A DNA stretch of 64,000 nt, taken from NCBI RefSeq assembly GCF_000733475.1, contig NZ_JPFK01000003.1, forward strand, positions 310,001-374,000, written 5' to 3'. Each line of letters starts with the position of its first letter. Within the stretch, counting starts at the first letter, position 1. The position numbers and the translations under genes are program-made. The DNA is from Mangrovimonas yunxiaonensis (GTDB lineage Bacteria > Bacteroidota > Bacteroidia > Flavobacteriales > Flavobacteriaceae). The notes below the pieces were generated by a model, which saw only the letters and a list, made by a program, of their open reading frames with translations, had not been told where the DNA came from and searched no databases. This document shows, in pieces, positions 36,586-45,505 of the stretch.

Positions 36586-37368
36586 ATGGCAAACAACAAC
36601 CAAGTTCGTGCAAAAAAACACCTCGGGCAGCATTTCCTAAACGACGAAAATATTGCTAAAAAAATAGCCGACACCCTATCGCTAGAGGGTTATAAAAATG
36701 TTTTGGAAATAGGCCCCGGCATGGGCGTGCTCACAAAATATCTATTAAAAAAAGACATCACAACCTACGTGATAGAAATCGATACCGAATCGGTAGCCTA
36801 CTTAAAAAACAACTACCTTAACCTTGCCAATAGGGTTATCGAGCAAGATTTCCTAAAATACGACATCACAGAGGTCTTTAACGACCAACCCTTTGCCATT
36901 ATAGGAAATTTCCCCTACAACATCTCCTCGCAAATTGTGTTTAAAATGTTGGACATGCGAGACCAAATACCAGAATTTTCGGGTATGTTTCAAAAAGAAG
37001 TCGCCCAACGTATTTGCGAGAAAGCAGGCAGCAAAACCTACGGCATCCTATCGGTTTTAGTACAAGCCTTTTACAATGCCACCTACTTATTTACCGTTCC
37101 TCCAACGGTCTTTAACCCCCCACCAAAGGTCGACTCTGGCGTTTTAATCTTAAAAAGAAAGCCCGACTACACCCTCCCTTGCAACGAAAAATTGTTTTTT
37201 AGGGTGGTAAAACAAGCCTTTCAGCAACGCCGAAAAACATTGCGTAACAGTTTAAAAACATTCAATTTAAACGATAATTTAAAAGCAAATGCTATATTTG
37301 GCAAGCGTCCAGAGCAATTAAGCGTTCAGGAATTTATCATGTTAACCCAAGCCATCGAAAACCAATAA
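36586..37368 (+). CDS. rsmA: 16S rRNA (adenine1518-N6/adenine1519-N6)-dimethyltransferase
   Basis: KsgA homologue of 260 residues that dimethylates two adjacent adenines near the 3' end of 16S rRNA. It has [14 protein letters not shown] at the N-terminus, the SAM motif [14 protein letters not shown], and the catalytic [10 protein letters not shown] (the more usual form is NLPY). The C-terminal domain has [12 protein letters not shown] and [12 protein letters not shown]. The magnesium transporter gene follows after 12 bp. Confidence 0.96.
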   Translation: MANNNQVRAKKHLGQHFLNDENIAKKIADTLSLEGYKNVLEIGPGMGVLTKYLLKKDITTYVIEIDTESVAYLKNNYLNLANRVIEQDFLKYDITEVFNDQPFAIIGNFPYNISSQIVFKMLDMRDQIPEFSGMFQKEVAQRICEKAGSKTYGILSVLVQAFYNATYLFTVPPTVFNPPPKVDSGVLILKRKPDYTLPCNEKLFFRVVKQAFQQRRKTLRNSLKTFNLNDNLKANAIFGKRPEQLSVQEFIMLTQAIENQ

Positions 37369-37380
37369 ACCATTTTTCAT

Positions 37381-38751
37381 TTGTCTGAAGAGAGAGAGCA
37401 CATACAATTCGAACTTACAACAGAACTTGTAACACAAGTAGAACAGCTTATTGAACAACATAACGATAAAGCCTTAAAACAGCTGTTGCAGGACTTTCAC
37501 TATGCCGATATTGCCGAAATCCTGGACGAATTGCACCTTAAGGAAGCCATGTACATCATTAAGCTTCTCGATTCTGAAACCACTTCAGAAGTGCTTATGG
37601 AACTCGATGAGGACAACCGCGAAAAAGTCCTCGAAAACCTCTCCATTAAAGAAATTGCCGAAGAGGTTGAAGAACTCGACACCGACGATGCCGCCGATAT
37701 TATTGCCGAACTTCCCGAAGAACGCCGCCAAGCGGTTATCTCTAACATTGAAGACGCCGAGCACCAAGCCGAAATTAAAGAACTCCTCGCTTACGACCAA
37801 GACACCGCCGGTGGACTCATGGCCAAAGAGCTTGTAAAAGTATACGAAACCTGGACCGTAGCCGGTTGCCTACGTCGCATTCGCGGCCAAGCCAAAGAGG
37901 TTACCAGAGTGCACTCCATTTACGTAGTTACCAAAGACGAAAAACTTATTGGACGCTTATCGTTAAAAGACCTTATTACGGCCAAAAACGAACAAAAAAT
38001 TGCCGACATCTACATCTCCAATGTCGACTTTGTGTACGTAGACGAAGATGTCGAAGAAGTTGCCAGAGTCATGCAAAAATACGACCTCGAAGCCATTCCG
38101 GTTATAGACCAGAACAAAACACTACTAGGCCGTATTACCATCGATGATATTGTTGATGTTATTCGCGAAGAAGCCGATAAAGACTACCAATTGGCCGCAG
38201 GTATCTCGCAAGATGTCGAGGCCGACGACAGCATCTGGCAGCTTACCCGTGCCCGCTTACCTTGGCTGGTTTTAGGCCTTTTTGGCGGTTTGGGCAGTGT
38301 GTTTATCATGGAAGGCTACGAAGACGCCCTAAACCATTACAAAGAGCTCTTTTTCTTTACCCCGCTTATTGCCGCCATGGCAGGCAATGTTGGCGTGCAA
38401 TCCAGCGCCATTATTGTACAAGGTCTGGCTAACGATGTGGTTAAAGGCAGCCTGCTTAGCCGTTTGCTTAAAGAAATTGGCCTAAGCCTTATAAACGGAG
38501 CCGTATTGGGCATTTTGGTCATCCTTTTTGGCCAACTCATGGGCATGCCGCTCAAGTTTAGCTTGACCATAGCCATTTCAATGATGTCGGTTATTATTAT
38601 CGCCGCCCTAATTGGCACCTTTGTCCCCATTATTTTAGACAAACGCGGCATCGATCCCGCCATTGCTACCGGGCCGTTTATAACCACTAGCAACGATATT
38701 TTTGGTATTTTTCTGTTTTTCTATATCGCCAAACTTATCCTGGGGTTTTAA
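37381..38751 (+). CDS. mgtE: Magnesium transporter MgtE
   Basis: A 456-residue gated Mg2+ channel starting at TTG. The N-terminal helical domain (about 20-135) is highly acidic (MELDEDNREKVLENLS, LPEERRQAVISNI). Two CBS domains follow (about 140-260, LIGRLSLKDLITA, LLGRITIDDIVDVI). The membrane part (about 285-456, five helices) contains PLIAAMAGNVGVQSSAI and the last-helix segment GPFITTSNDIFG. Domain order is complete. Codon use here is GC-richer than in the restriction island that follows. Confidence 0.95.
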   Translation: MSEEREHIQFELTTELVTQVEQLIEQHNDKALKQLLQDFHYADIAEILDELHLKEAMYIIKLLDSETTSEVLMELDEDNREKVLENLSIKEIAEEVEELDTDDAADIIAELPEERRQAVISNIEDAEHQAEIKELLAYDQDTAGGLMAKELVKVYETWTVAGCLRRIRGQAKEVTRVHSIYVVTKDEKLIGRLSLKDLITAKNEQKIADIYISNVDFVYVDEDVEEVARVMQKYDLEAIPVIDQNKTLLGRITIDDIVDVIREEADKDYQLAAGISQDVEADDSIWQLTRARLPWLVLGLFGGLGSVFIMEGYEDALNHYKELFFFTPLIAAMAGNVGVQSSAIIVQGLANDVVKGSLLSRLLKEIGLSLINGAVLGILVILFGQLMGMPLKFSLTIAISMMSVIIIAALIGTFVPIILDKRGIDPAIATGPFITTSNDIFGIFLFFYIAKLILGF

Positions 38752-38753
38752 AA

Positions 38754-38837
38754 GGGCGTTCCCCTATGGGTCGCGCTTTCGCCAGTCGCTTTTTTCCCTA
38801 AAAAAGAGCTCCAACAAAGGCGCAATCGCTAACGCAA
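38754..38837. repeat. Imperfect palindromic intergenic repeat
   Basis: An 84-bp block beginning GGGCGTTCCCC and ending AATCGCTAACGCAA, with complementary ends (GCGTT/AACGC) and an interior rich in GTCGC/GCGAC-type words (GGGTCGCGCTTTCGCCAGTC). It starts 3 bp after the mgtE stop. From memory, similar blocks recur between genes in many flavobacterial genomes; this was not checked. Its GC-rich makeup contrasts with the AT-rich sequence right after it. Confidence 0.55.
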
Positions 38838-38926
38838 AACTTCGTAAGTTTACAATTTCTAACTTGGTTATTTAAAATTACACCAAAAAATCAATCTAAT
38901 TTAAACAGAAAAATCAAAATTTTTAT

Positions 38927-38934
38927 TAAATTTG
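38927..38934 (+). promoter_or_regulatory. -7 promoter element of the restriction-modification operon
   Basis: TAAATTTG matches TAnnTTTG exactly, 30 bp before the controller gene ATG. It directly abuts the 13-bp palindrome at 38935, which would overlap the transcription start. Confidence 0.45.
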
Positions 38935-38947
38935 GACAATATTTGTC
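38935..38947. promoter_or_regulatory. Palindromic operator, candidate C-box
   Basis: GACAA-TAT-TTGTC is a perfect palindrome 17 bp before the controller ATG and immediately after the -7 element. Controller proteins of restriction systems bind GAC...GTC-type palindromes, so this is the likely autoregulatory site. Confidence 0.5.
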
Positions 38948-38964
38948 TAAAACTTTTTTGACCA

Positions 38965-39273
38965 ATGAAAACATTAGGTGAAACTTTAAAATGTGCAAGA
39001 GAGGAAAAAGAAATGATTCTGCGAAAAGTTGCGGCTGAAGTAGATATTGACCAATCTCTGATAAGTAAATTTGAAAAGAATGAGCGAAAACCAACAATGG
39101 AACAACTCGTTAGGCTTGCAAAATTTTATGCCCTTTCAGAAAGTGATCTGATTATAAATTGGTATTCAGAAAAAATTGCAGATAAATTAAAATACACAGA
39201 ATCAACTTCTGAAATACTAAAAGTAGCGGAAGAAAAAATTAAATATTATAAAACTCAAGCAAATGAAAAATAA
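38965..39273 (+). CDS. XRE-family controller (C) protein of the restriction-modification system
   Basis: A 102-residue transcription regulator. The helix-turn-helix covers about residues 6-60 (LGETLKCAREEKEMILRKVA, DQSLISKFEKNERKPTMEQL); the tail is helical and Lys-rich and may dimerise. The methyltransferase ATG lies inside its last codons (11-bp overlap), so it is translated with the modification gene. Position and size fit controller proteins that delay endonuclease production after entry into a new host, although here control would act on the whole operon. Confidence 0.85.
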   Translation: MKTLGETLKCAREEKEMILRKVAAEVDIDQSLISKFEKNERKPTMEQLVRLAKFYALSESDLIINWYSEKIADKLKYTESTSEILKVAEEKIKYYKTQANEK

Positions 39274-40501
39274 GACATTAAAAGTAGCAGAATTGTTTGC
39301 AGGAGTAGGTGGTTTCCGTCTTGGACTTGAAAAAAGTAATTACAAAATTGTCTGGAGTAATCAATGGGAACCTTCAACTAAAATGCAACACGCTTCAATG
39401 GTTTATGAAGCAAGATTTGGTGAAGAGAATCATTCAAATCAAGATATTGCGACTGTTCCAACAGACGAAATCCCAGATCACGATTTACTTTGTGGCGGAT
39501 TCCCTTGTCAAGATTATTCAGTTGCAACAACATTACACAATTCAAAAGGCTTAAAAGGTAAAAAAGGAGTGCTTTGGTGGTCAATTCACCGAATATTAGA
39601 AGAGAAAACGAACAAACCAAAATATCTTTTTTTAGAAAACGTAGATAGACTTTTAAAATCACCTGCCAAACAAAGAGGTCGAGATTTTGCCGTGATGTTA
39701 CAAAGTTTAAACGAACTTGGATATGCAGTAGAATGGAGAGTAATAAATGCAGCTGAATACGGAATGCCTCAAAGAAGGAGAAGAGTTTTCTTTATTGGCT
39801 ATCACAAATCAACAGAAATATATAAAAGACTTAAAAAAGCAGACAAAATTGATTGGTTAATAAAAGAAGGAACAATTGCAAATGCTTTTCCTGTTAACAA
39901 TACGAACTCAATTCAAGAAATTGAACTAAAAGGAGATTTAGTAGAAATTACCAACAACTTTAACAAAACAGGTAAATTATCGCCTTTTCAAAATACAGGA
40001 CTACTTGTAAACGGCAAAGTTTATACTACTAAAACAGAAGCTAGTTACGAAGGTAACTTCACAGTTTTAGGAGACATTTTGCAAAATGGAGAAGTTACGA
40101 AAGACTTTTTTATAGATGATAAAGATAAGGACAAATGGGAATATTTAAAAGGTTCAAAAACCATTGAAAGAATTTCAAGCGAAGGACATAAATACAAATA
40201 TTCAGAAGGTGGAATGATTTATCCAGACGCTTTAGATAATGCTTCAAGGACAATTATAACAGGAGAAGGTGGAAAATCACCTTCAAGATTCAAACACGTA
40301 GTCGCTTCCGACAGAGGGTTGCGAAGATTAACACCAGTTGAATTAGAAAGATTAAATATGTTCCCAGACAATCACACCAAACTTGAAGGAATTACAGATA
40401 CAAAACGTGCATTTTTTATGGGCAATGCGTTAGTTGTTGGTGTAATCGAAAAAATAGGAGAAGAACTTTACAAACAAATAAACCAATTTGAATATGCTTG
40501 A
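39263..40501 (+). CDS. DNA (cytosine-5-)-methyltransferase
   Basis: Modification enzyme of 412 residues. Motif I AELFAGVGGFRLGLE (SAM), motif IV GGFPCQDYS with catalytic Cys82, motif VI LENVDRLL, motif VIII QRRRRVFFIGY, a target-recognition region of about 180 residues, then motif IX (RRLTPVELERLNMFPDNH) and motif X (MGNALVVGVIEKI) are in standard order. With a Sau3AI/MutH-type nuclease as partner, it probably makes GATC with 5-methylcytosine, as M.Sau3AI does; this is inference. The gene is visibly AT-rich compared with mgtE. Confidence 0.94.
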   Translation: MKNKTLKVAELFAGVGGFRLGLEKSNYKIVWSNQWEPSTKMQHASMVYEARFGEENHSNQDIATVPTDEIPDHDLLCGGFPCQDYSVATTLHNSKGLKGKKGVLWWSIHRILEEKTNKPKYLFLENVDRLLKSPAKQRGRDFAVMLQSLNELGYAVEWRVINAAEYGMPQRRRRVFFIGYHKSTEIYKRLKKADKIDWLIKEGTIANAFPVNNTNSIQEIELKGDLVEITNNFNKTGKLSPFQNTGLLVNGKVYTTKTEASYEGNFTVLGDILQNGEVTKDFFIDDKDKDKWEYLKGSKTIERISSEGHKYKYSEGGMIYPDALDNASRTIITGEGGKSPSRFKHVVASDRGLRRLTPVELERLNMFPDNHTKLEGITDTKRAFFMGNALVVGVIEKIGEELYKQINQFEYA

Positions 40502-41879
40502 TGTTACTTCGGCAGATTCAATAATCGAGTTTGCTAAAAAGTTGAAAGGACAGACTTTACGAGAAGCTTGTGGCGAGGAAATTGAAAAACACAATTATAA
40601 AGGAAAAGGAAATTTTGGTCAAATTTTAGAAAAATTCTATTTCGGATATGAACCAAATTCAGATGCAGAACCTGACTTTAAAGAAGCAGGGATTGAACTT
40701 AAATCAAGTCCATTAAAAACTTTGAAAAATGGAGAATTTAGGTCAAAAGAAAGACTTGTCTTAAATATTATCAATTATTTAGAAGTACATAAAGAGGACT
40801 TTGAGAATAGCTCGTTTTGGAAGAAAAATGCTCATTTACTTTTAGTGTTTTATCTGCACGATAAAGATTTAGACTTGCTTGATTACCTTATTAAATTAGT
40901 TGACGGTTGGCAATATCCAAACGAAGATTTGAAAATAATCAAACACGATTGGGAAACAATAAACCAAAAAATAAAAGACGGAAAAGCACACGAATTATCA
41001 GAAGGAGACACATTCTATCTTGGAGCTTGTACTAAAGGTTCAACAGCTTTAAAGTCCTATCGTGACCAACCTTTTAATGATGAAAAAGCAAAACAAAGAG
41101 CATATTCGCTTAAACAAGGTTATGTAAATCATATAATTGCAAATATCGCTCAAGAAGAAACTGCGGTTTACGGAAAAATTATTGAGCAACCTGAAATCCT
41201 TGATGTAGTTGAATCAATTGAAGATATTGTAATTTCAAAATTCCAACCGTTTTATGGAAAATCAGCAGAACAAATTGAACAAGAACTAGGCTTGAAATTA
41301 AATCAAAAAGCTAAAAGTTATTTTGCCAATTTGACAAACGCAATCCTCGGACTTGAACTCGGACAAAAAATTGAAGAGTTTGAAAAAGCTGATATTCAAG
41401 TAAAAACTATTCGTTTAAAAGAAAACAATTTACCAAAAGAAGATATTTCGTTTCCAACTTTTGAGTACCAAGAATTAATCGAAACTGATTGGGAAGATTC
41501 GGATTTTAAAAACATTTTGGAAAGCAAATTTTTCTTTGTTTTCTACCAGTTTGAGGGAGAAAATTTAATCTTAAGAAAGGTTAAGTTTTGGAATATGTCG
41601 CATTCAGACATTTTAGAAGCTAAATCTGTTTGGGACAAAATGAAAACAACCGTTTCTAAAGGAGAAATTGTAAAAGAAGTAACTGACAAAGGTGTCCGAA
41701 AGACTTATTTCCCAAAGAAAACGGAAAATAGAATTAGTCACGTCAGACCACACGCAAGAAATGCAGATGATACTTATGACTTACCAATTGCGGACGAACT
41801 AACGGGGTTGACTGAATTTACAAAACATTGTTTTTGGCTAAATGCTAGTTACGTGAAAGATGAAATTTATTTAAGTTAA
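40494..41879 (+). CDS. Type II restriction endonuclease, Sau3AI/MutH family
   Basis: A 461-residue enzyme. The N-terminal nuclease domain (about 1-200) has the PD-(D/E)xK site as D61, E68 and K70 in EPDFKEAGIELKSS, with the same spacing as MutH (D70, E77, K79). The C-terminal half (about 245-461) is probably a second, MutH-like effector domain as in Sau3AI (489 residues), including a late NRISHVRPHARN motif. Family members cleave at GATC. The ATG at 40494 overlaps the methyltransferase end; a TTG at 40488 is the alternative. Confidence 0.87.
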   Translation: MLDVTSADSIIEFAKKLKGQTLREACGEEIEKHNYKGKGNFGQILEKFYFGYEPNSDAEPDFKEAGIELKSSPLKTLKNGEFRSKERLVLNIINYLEVHKEDFENSSFWKKNAHLLLVFYLHDKDLDLLDYLIKLVDGWQYPNEDLKIIKHDWETINQKIKDGKAHELSEGDTFYLGACTKGSTALKSYRDQPFNDEKAKQRAYSLKQGYVNHIIANIAQEETAVYGKIIEQPEILDVVESIEDIVISKFQPFYGKSAEQIEQELGLKLNQKAKSYFANLTNAILGLELGQKIEEFEKADIQVKTIRLKENNLPKEDISFPTFEYQELIETDWEDSDFKNILESKFFFVFYQFEGENLILRKVKFWNMSHSDILEAKSVWDKMKTTVSKGEIVKEVTDKGVRKTYFPKKTENRISHVRPHARNADDTYDLPIADELTGLTEFTKHCFWLNASYVKDEIYLS

Positions 41880-41902
41880 TCTAACTTAACATTATATATT
41901 AA

Positions 41903-42844
41903 ATGAAAGTCCTACACCTCGACACCAACCACCCTTTGCTTATCGACCAACTAACAGCTTTGGGCTTTAAGAACGATGAGGATTACACCGCTACCAAACA
42001 ACAAATAGAAGCCAAGCTACACCAATACGATGGCCTTGTAATTAGAAGTCGTTTTACTATAGACAAACCGTTTCTTGATGCTGCTACCAACCTTAAGTTT
42101 ATTGGCCGTGTAGGTGCCGGTCTGGAAAACATCGATTGTGATTATGCTAAACGCAAGGGCATTCATTTAATATCGGCCCCAGAAGGCAACCGCAATGCTG
42201 TTGGCGAGCACGCCTTGGGCATGTTGCTATCGCTCTTTAACAAACTTAACAAAGCCGATAAAGAAGTAAGAAACGGCAAATGGCTGCGGGAAGCCAACAG
42301 AGGCCTCGAGCTTGATGGCAAAACCGTAGGGCTAATAGGCTACGGCAATATGGGAAAAGCCTTTGCCAAAAAACTACGCGGTTTCGATGTAGAAGTGCTG
42401 TGCTACGATATAAAACCTCATGTTGGCGACGAAAACTGCAAACAAGTCCCTTTAGAAACCCTGCAACAACAGGCCAATGTATTAAGTTTACACACCCCAC
42501 AAACCCCCTTAACGATTAACATGGTTAATGAGGCGTTTATAAATAAATTTGCAAACCCATTTTGGCTAATCAATACGGCAAGAGGGAAAAGTGTGGTGAC
42601 CTCAGACTTGGTTTCAGCCCTAAAAACTAAAAAAATCCTAGGTGCAGGACTGGATGTCCTGGAATACGAAAAGGCCTCGTTCGAGTCGTTGTTTTCCAAC
42701 AACATGCCAGAGGCATTTCAATATCTTATAACTGCCGAAAACGTATTGCTAACCCCCCATGTAGCCGGGTGGACCGTTGAGAGCAAGGAAAAATTAGCAC
42801 AAACCATAGTCAACAAAATAAAAGCACATTTCGTGACCCCTTGA
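41903..42844 (+). CDS. D-2-hydroxyacid dehydrogenase (phosphoglycerate dehydrogenase-like)
   Basis: NAD-dependent dehydrogenase of 313 residues. It has the substrate-domain motif RVGAGLENIDCDYAKRKGI, the NAD Rossmann motif VGLIGYGNMGKAFAKKL, NTARGKSVV, and the catalytic His in LLTPHVAGWTVES. It lacks the ACT or ASB domain of full SerA, so it could act in serine synthesis or on another 2-hydroxyacid. It starts 23 bp after the endonuclease stop, on host-like sequence, marking the right edge of the inserted island. Confidence 0.9.
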   Translation: MKVLHLDTNHPLLIDQLTALGFKNDEDYTATKQQIEAKLHQYDGLVIRSRFTIDKPFLDAATNLKFIGRVGAGLENIDCDYAKRKGIHLISAPEGNRNAVGEHALGMLLSLFNKLNKADKEVRNGKWLREANRGLELDGKTVGLIGYGNMGKAFAKKLRGFDVEVLCYDIKPHVGDENCKQVPLETLQQQANVLSLHTPQTPLTINMVNEAFINKFANPFWLINTARGKSVVTSDLVSALKTKKILGAGLDVLEYEKASFESLFSNNMPEAFQYLITAENVLLTPHVAGWTVESKEKLAQTIVNKIKAHFVTP

Positions 42845-42926
42845 CCATCAAATTATTACCTTAAAAAAAATCGCATTACTGTAAGTTAATCCTTATATTT
42901 ACAAGTACACCAACCCACTGTATGCT

Positions 42927-44672
42927 TTGAGGTCTTGTATTGTACTTTTATGGTTATCGTTTTTAGGCCACGCGGTATTGGCCCAACAAAACACATTAAG
43001 CAGTCAGGAGGCATTAACGCAGTTTAACCACTTATGGGAAGACATGAACCGCACCTTCCCAGAGGACGACTTTAAAACCTACCGTAGAACCTCTTTTACA
43101 GAAGCGCAACTACAAACGTACTTATCTCAATATTACCAGCTTATGGACTTGCTAAACAGTGTTACTGGGCACCACAAGCTAAAGGTAGATACCTATTTAC
43201 ACTTTGGCTATTGGTTTCATCAAATTGAATTCCCGCAGCAAGCCATTACCGCCTACAACCATTTTTTTGATTATTCTGCCACCTTTAGCTCCAGTCTTGA
43301 AATATTAGACCAAGAAAGCTATATAAAAAAGCAAAATTATGCCTATAGTGCCACAGCAGAAGACTATGCCAAGTTAAACCAGTTGGATAAAGCTTCGCAA
43401 ATGCATTTGGCCAACATTGCTTTTTCTAAAGCATATCCCGGGATTTCCTTTCCCTCTGCCCTAAACAATTACGGGTTGTTTTTTTACTGGCACAAACACG
43501 ATTTAGAGAACGCCCTTAAGTACTTTAAGGAAGCACAAAGGGCAACCTTAGACTACAACCCAAACCACACCCTTATAGGCAGTATTAGGGACAACATTGC
43601 CGATGTTTATGTAGACCAAGGGCAATATGCCTTGGCCTTGCCCCTTTACAAAACAAATTTTCATTTTTTCCAGCACACACCTATCGAAACCACCCAACAA
43701 TTGGACAGCCGCCGCCTTATTAGCGCAGGTGCCCAATTGGTGTCTACCTACGTAAAACTTAACCGCATAACAGAAGCCGAAGCCACATTTAAAACCCTAC
43801 AGGAAATCAAGGCGCAGCAAGACCAACAGCTGCATCCATATTCAACCATCGAAATCCTACAAGCCAAAGAGGATCTCGCATTAGGCCAGGCCAACCCTAT
43901 GACTGCCTACCACGCCTCAAAAGCTATTTTAACACTGTCTGACAGCATACATGAAGCTTCGAAAAAAATTGACGAAAGATGGGTGAATGAATTTAACAAA
44001 ATCACGTTCGATCGGGTGGCTTTAAACCATAAAATCGACCAAATGAACAAGGAGAGCAAAATTAAAAGCCAAAGGATTAACCTTTGGTTGTTTGCCCTGG
44101 TATTTTCCATCATCCTCATCCTTTTAGCCTCTCTCTTTGTACGAAGAAGGCAGCACCTTATCAATGCAAAAAACAAACAGCTGCTAGCCGAAAAAACGTT
44201 GGAAAACTCAACCCTAAAAGTAAAGCAACTCAACTTTAAAATCGCATCCAAAGAACGGGACTTGTCAGATTTCGCCATTAATCTGAGTCAAAACCAAGAA
44301 TGGGTGGCCCTTCTGGCGCAAAAAATTGAGGCTTTAAAACAAGCTAATCAACAAGAAAAGAACAAACTGCTGGAAGACCTTGAAAATGAAATCAACAACA
44401 AGGTAACCTTCGATAAGAATACTAAAGATTTCTTTGAACGCTTAGACAAACTTAGCGATGCCTTTTACAGCAAACTTACTAACGACTTTCCTTCTTTAAG
44501 CAAAAATGAAATAAGGCTATGCTCCCTTATCCGCCTTAAAATTGACAGCAGAAGCATTGCTACACTTCAAAACATTACATTAGCATCCTTAAACACCAGC
44601 CGCTACCGCTTGCGAAAAAAATTACGATTAAAAAAGCATAAAAATCTGGACACCTTTATCCAAAATATTTAA
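42927..44672 (+). CDS. TPR-transmembrane-HTH regulator
   Basis: A 581-residue protein starting at TTG, with a signal peptide ending HAVLAQ. Degenerate TPRs occupy about 90-330; one membrane helix lies near 386-407; a long coiled coil (about 410-490, KTLENSTLKVKQLNFKIASK) follows; then a C-terminal LuxR-type helix-turn-helix (LSKNEIRLCSLIRLKIDSRSIATLQNIT ... RYRLRKKLRL). This periplasmic-sensor plus cytoplasmic DNA-binding layout is common in Bacteroidota. The repeat array just downstream (44690-44733) is a candidate binding site. Confidence 0.85.
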   Translation: MRSCIVLLWLSFLGHAVLAQQNTLSSQEALTQFNHLWEDMNRTFPEDDFKTYRRTSFTEAQLQTYLSQYYQLMDLLNSVTGHHKLKVDTYLHFGYWFHQIEFPQQAITAYNHFFDYSATFSSSLEILDQESYIKKQNYAYSATAEDYAKLNQLDKASQMHLANIAFSKAYPGISFPSALNNYGLFFYWHKHDLENALKYFKEAQRATLDYNPNHTLIGSIRDNIADVYVDQGQYALALPLYKTNFHFFQHTPIETTQQLDSRRLISAGAQLVSTYVKLNRITEAEATFKTLQEIKAQQDQQLHPYSTIEILQAKEDLALGQANPMTAYHASKAILTLSDSIHEASKKIDERWVNEFNKITFDRVALNHKIDQMNKESKIKSQRINLWLFALVFSIILILLASLFVRRRQHLINAKNKQLLAEKTLENSTLKVKQLNFKIASKERDLSDFAINLSQNQEWVALLAQKIEALKQANQQEKNKLLEDLENEINNKVTFDKNTKDFFERLDKLSDAFYSKLTNDFPSLSKNEIRLCSLIRLKIDSRSIATLQNITLASLNTSRYRLRKKLRLKKHKNLDTFIQNI

Positions 44673-44689
44673 CCAATTCTCCTGCTATT

Positions 44690-44733
44690 GTCTATCAATT
44701 GTCTATATCCTGTTCATTATCTGTCTATACCTT
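44690..44733 (+). repeat. Four direct repeats with an 11-bp period
   Basis: GTCTAT at 44690, GTCTAT at 44701, GTTCAT at 44712 and GTCTAT at 44723 form four helically phased half-sites in the 179-bp gap before the secreted-protein gene. Downstream, TTTGTTTGTAATTTAG (around 44755-44768) may include a -7 element. Such phased repeats usually bind a multimeric activator or repressor. Confidence 0.55.
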
Positions 44734-44851
44734 TTTTAACTGAATTAATGCCTTTGTTTGTAATTTAGCCTACAGTTATCACAAGCTATTTTAACTACTC
44801 CCCTAATATACGTTATAGCAGCAATTAATTTTTTAACTTAATTCAGTTATT

Positions 44852-45376
44852 ATGAAAACATGTATCATTGGTTTATTACTATTAGGGCTAACCAACCTAA
44901 CACAAGGTCAAAACAACTTAGCGTATACAAACACGCACATAGACCATGCGCCTCAACATTACACCAGCAACGTATCCTCTCTAAAAAACAAGGCTTTTGT
45001 AACGGCCTTTAATAAAAAGGCACTTCCCATAGTGGTGCAAAAAATGCGGGATATTGCGGCGCGATTTAACATCGAGCATTTAGACTCTTACACTCAAAAG
45101 GAAAAAGCGGTTTACGATGTTGTCTTTAACGAAGGCTCTCATAAAATTGAAGCCGTATACAACCACAAAGGCGAGTTAATGGCCAGCAAAGAACACTATA
45201 AAAGCATTAGCTTGCCATATAGCATAAGCGCAAAAATAAGTCAAGAAAACCCGGGCTGGGCATTTAGCGACACCAGCTGCATGATTACTTACAAAAAATC
45301 GGAACCCAACCAAGTGGTTTACAAGGTTACCCTAAAAAAGGACCAAGAAAAAAAGACGGTTACACTAAGCATGTAA
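44852..45376 (+). CDS. Secreted protein, PepSY-like fold possible
   Basis: A 174-residue protein with a signal peptide ending LTQGQ. The C-terminal half (about 90-174) alternates strands: AVYDVVFNEGSHKIEAVYN, GELMASKEHYK, ISQENPGWAFSDTSCMI, NQVVYKVTLKKD. That resembles the PepSY-like/BLIP-type domains of Bacteroidota, but the match is by eye. It ends at a terminator and is preceded by the 11-bp repeat array, so it is probably a single-gene unit under its own regulation. Confidence 0.7.
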   Translation: MKTCIIGLLLLGLTNLTQGQNNLAYTNTHIDHAPQHYTSNVSSLKNKAFVTAFNKKALPIVVQKMRDIAARFNIEHLDSYTQKEKAVYDVVFNEGSHKIEAVYNHKGELMASKEHYKSISLPYSISAKISQENPGWAFSDTSCMITYKKSEPNQVVYKVTLKKDQEKKTVTLSM

Positions 45377-45394
45377 CACCCATGGTTAAATAAA

Positions 45395-45425
45395 AAAACA
45401 GCGGTTGATTTTCAATCGCTGTTTT
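45395..45425 (+). terminator. Terminator after the secreted-protein gene
   Basis: 14-bp arms (45395-45408 and 45412-45425, core ACAGCGGTTGA/TCAATCGCTGT with one G-U pair) around a 3-nt loop, followed by CATTT. Confidence 0.85.
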
Positions 45426-45505
45426 CATTTGTAGTGGCATTCTCCCCGCTCCTTAGATTGGTTTACTGTTCAAAATTTAGTATTTTGCCTATAAAATCTT
45501 GCAAA

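Noticed and set aside
37502-38147. Long alternative frames on both strands within mgtE
   Set aside because: They are shadows of a highly acidic, GC-richer coding region; the MgtE frame has all domains.
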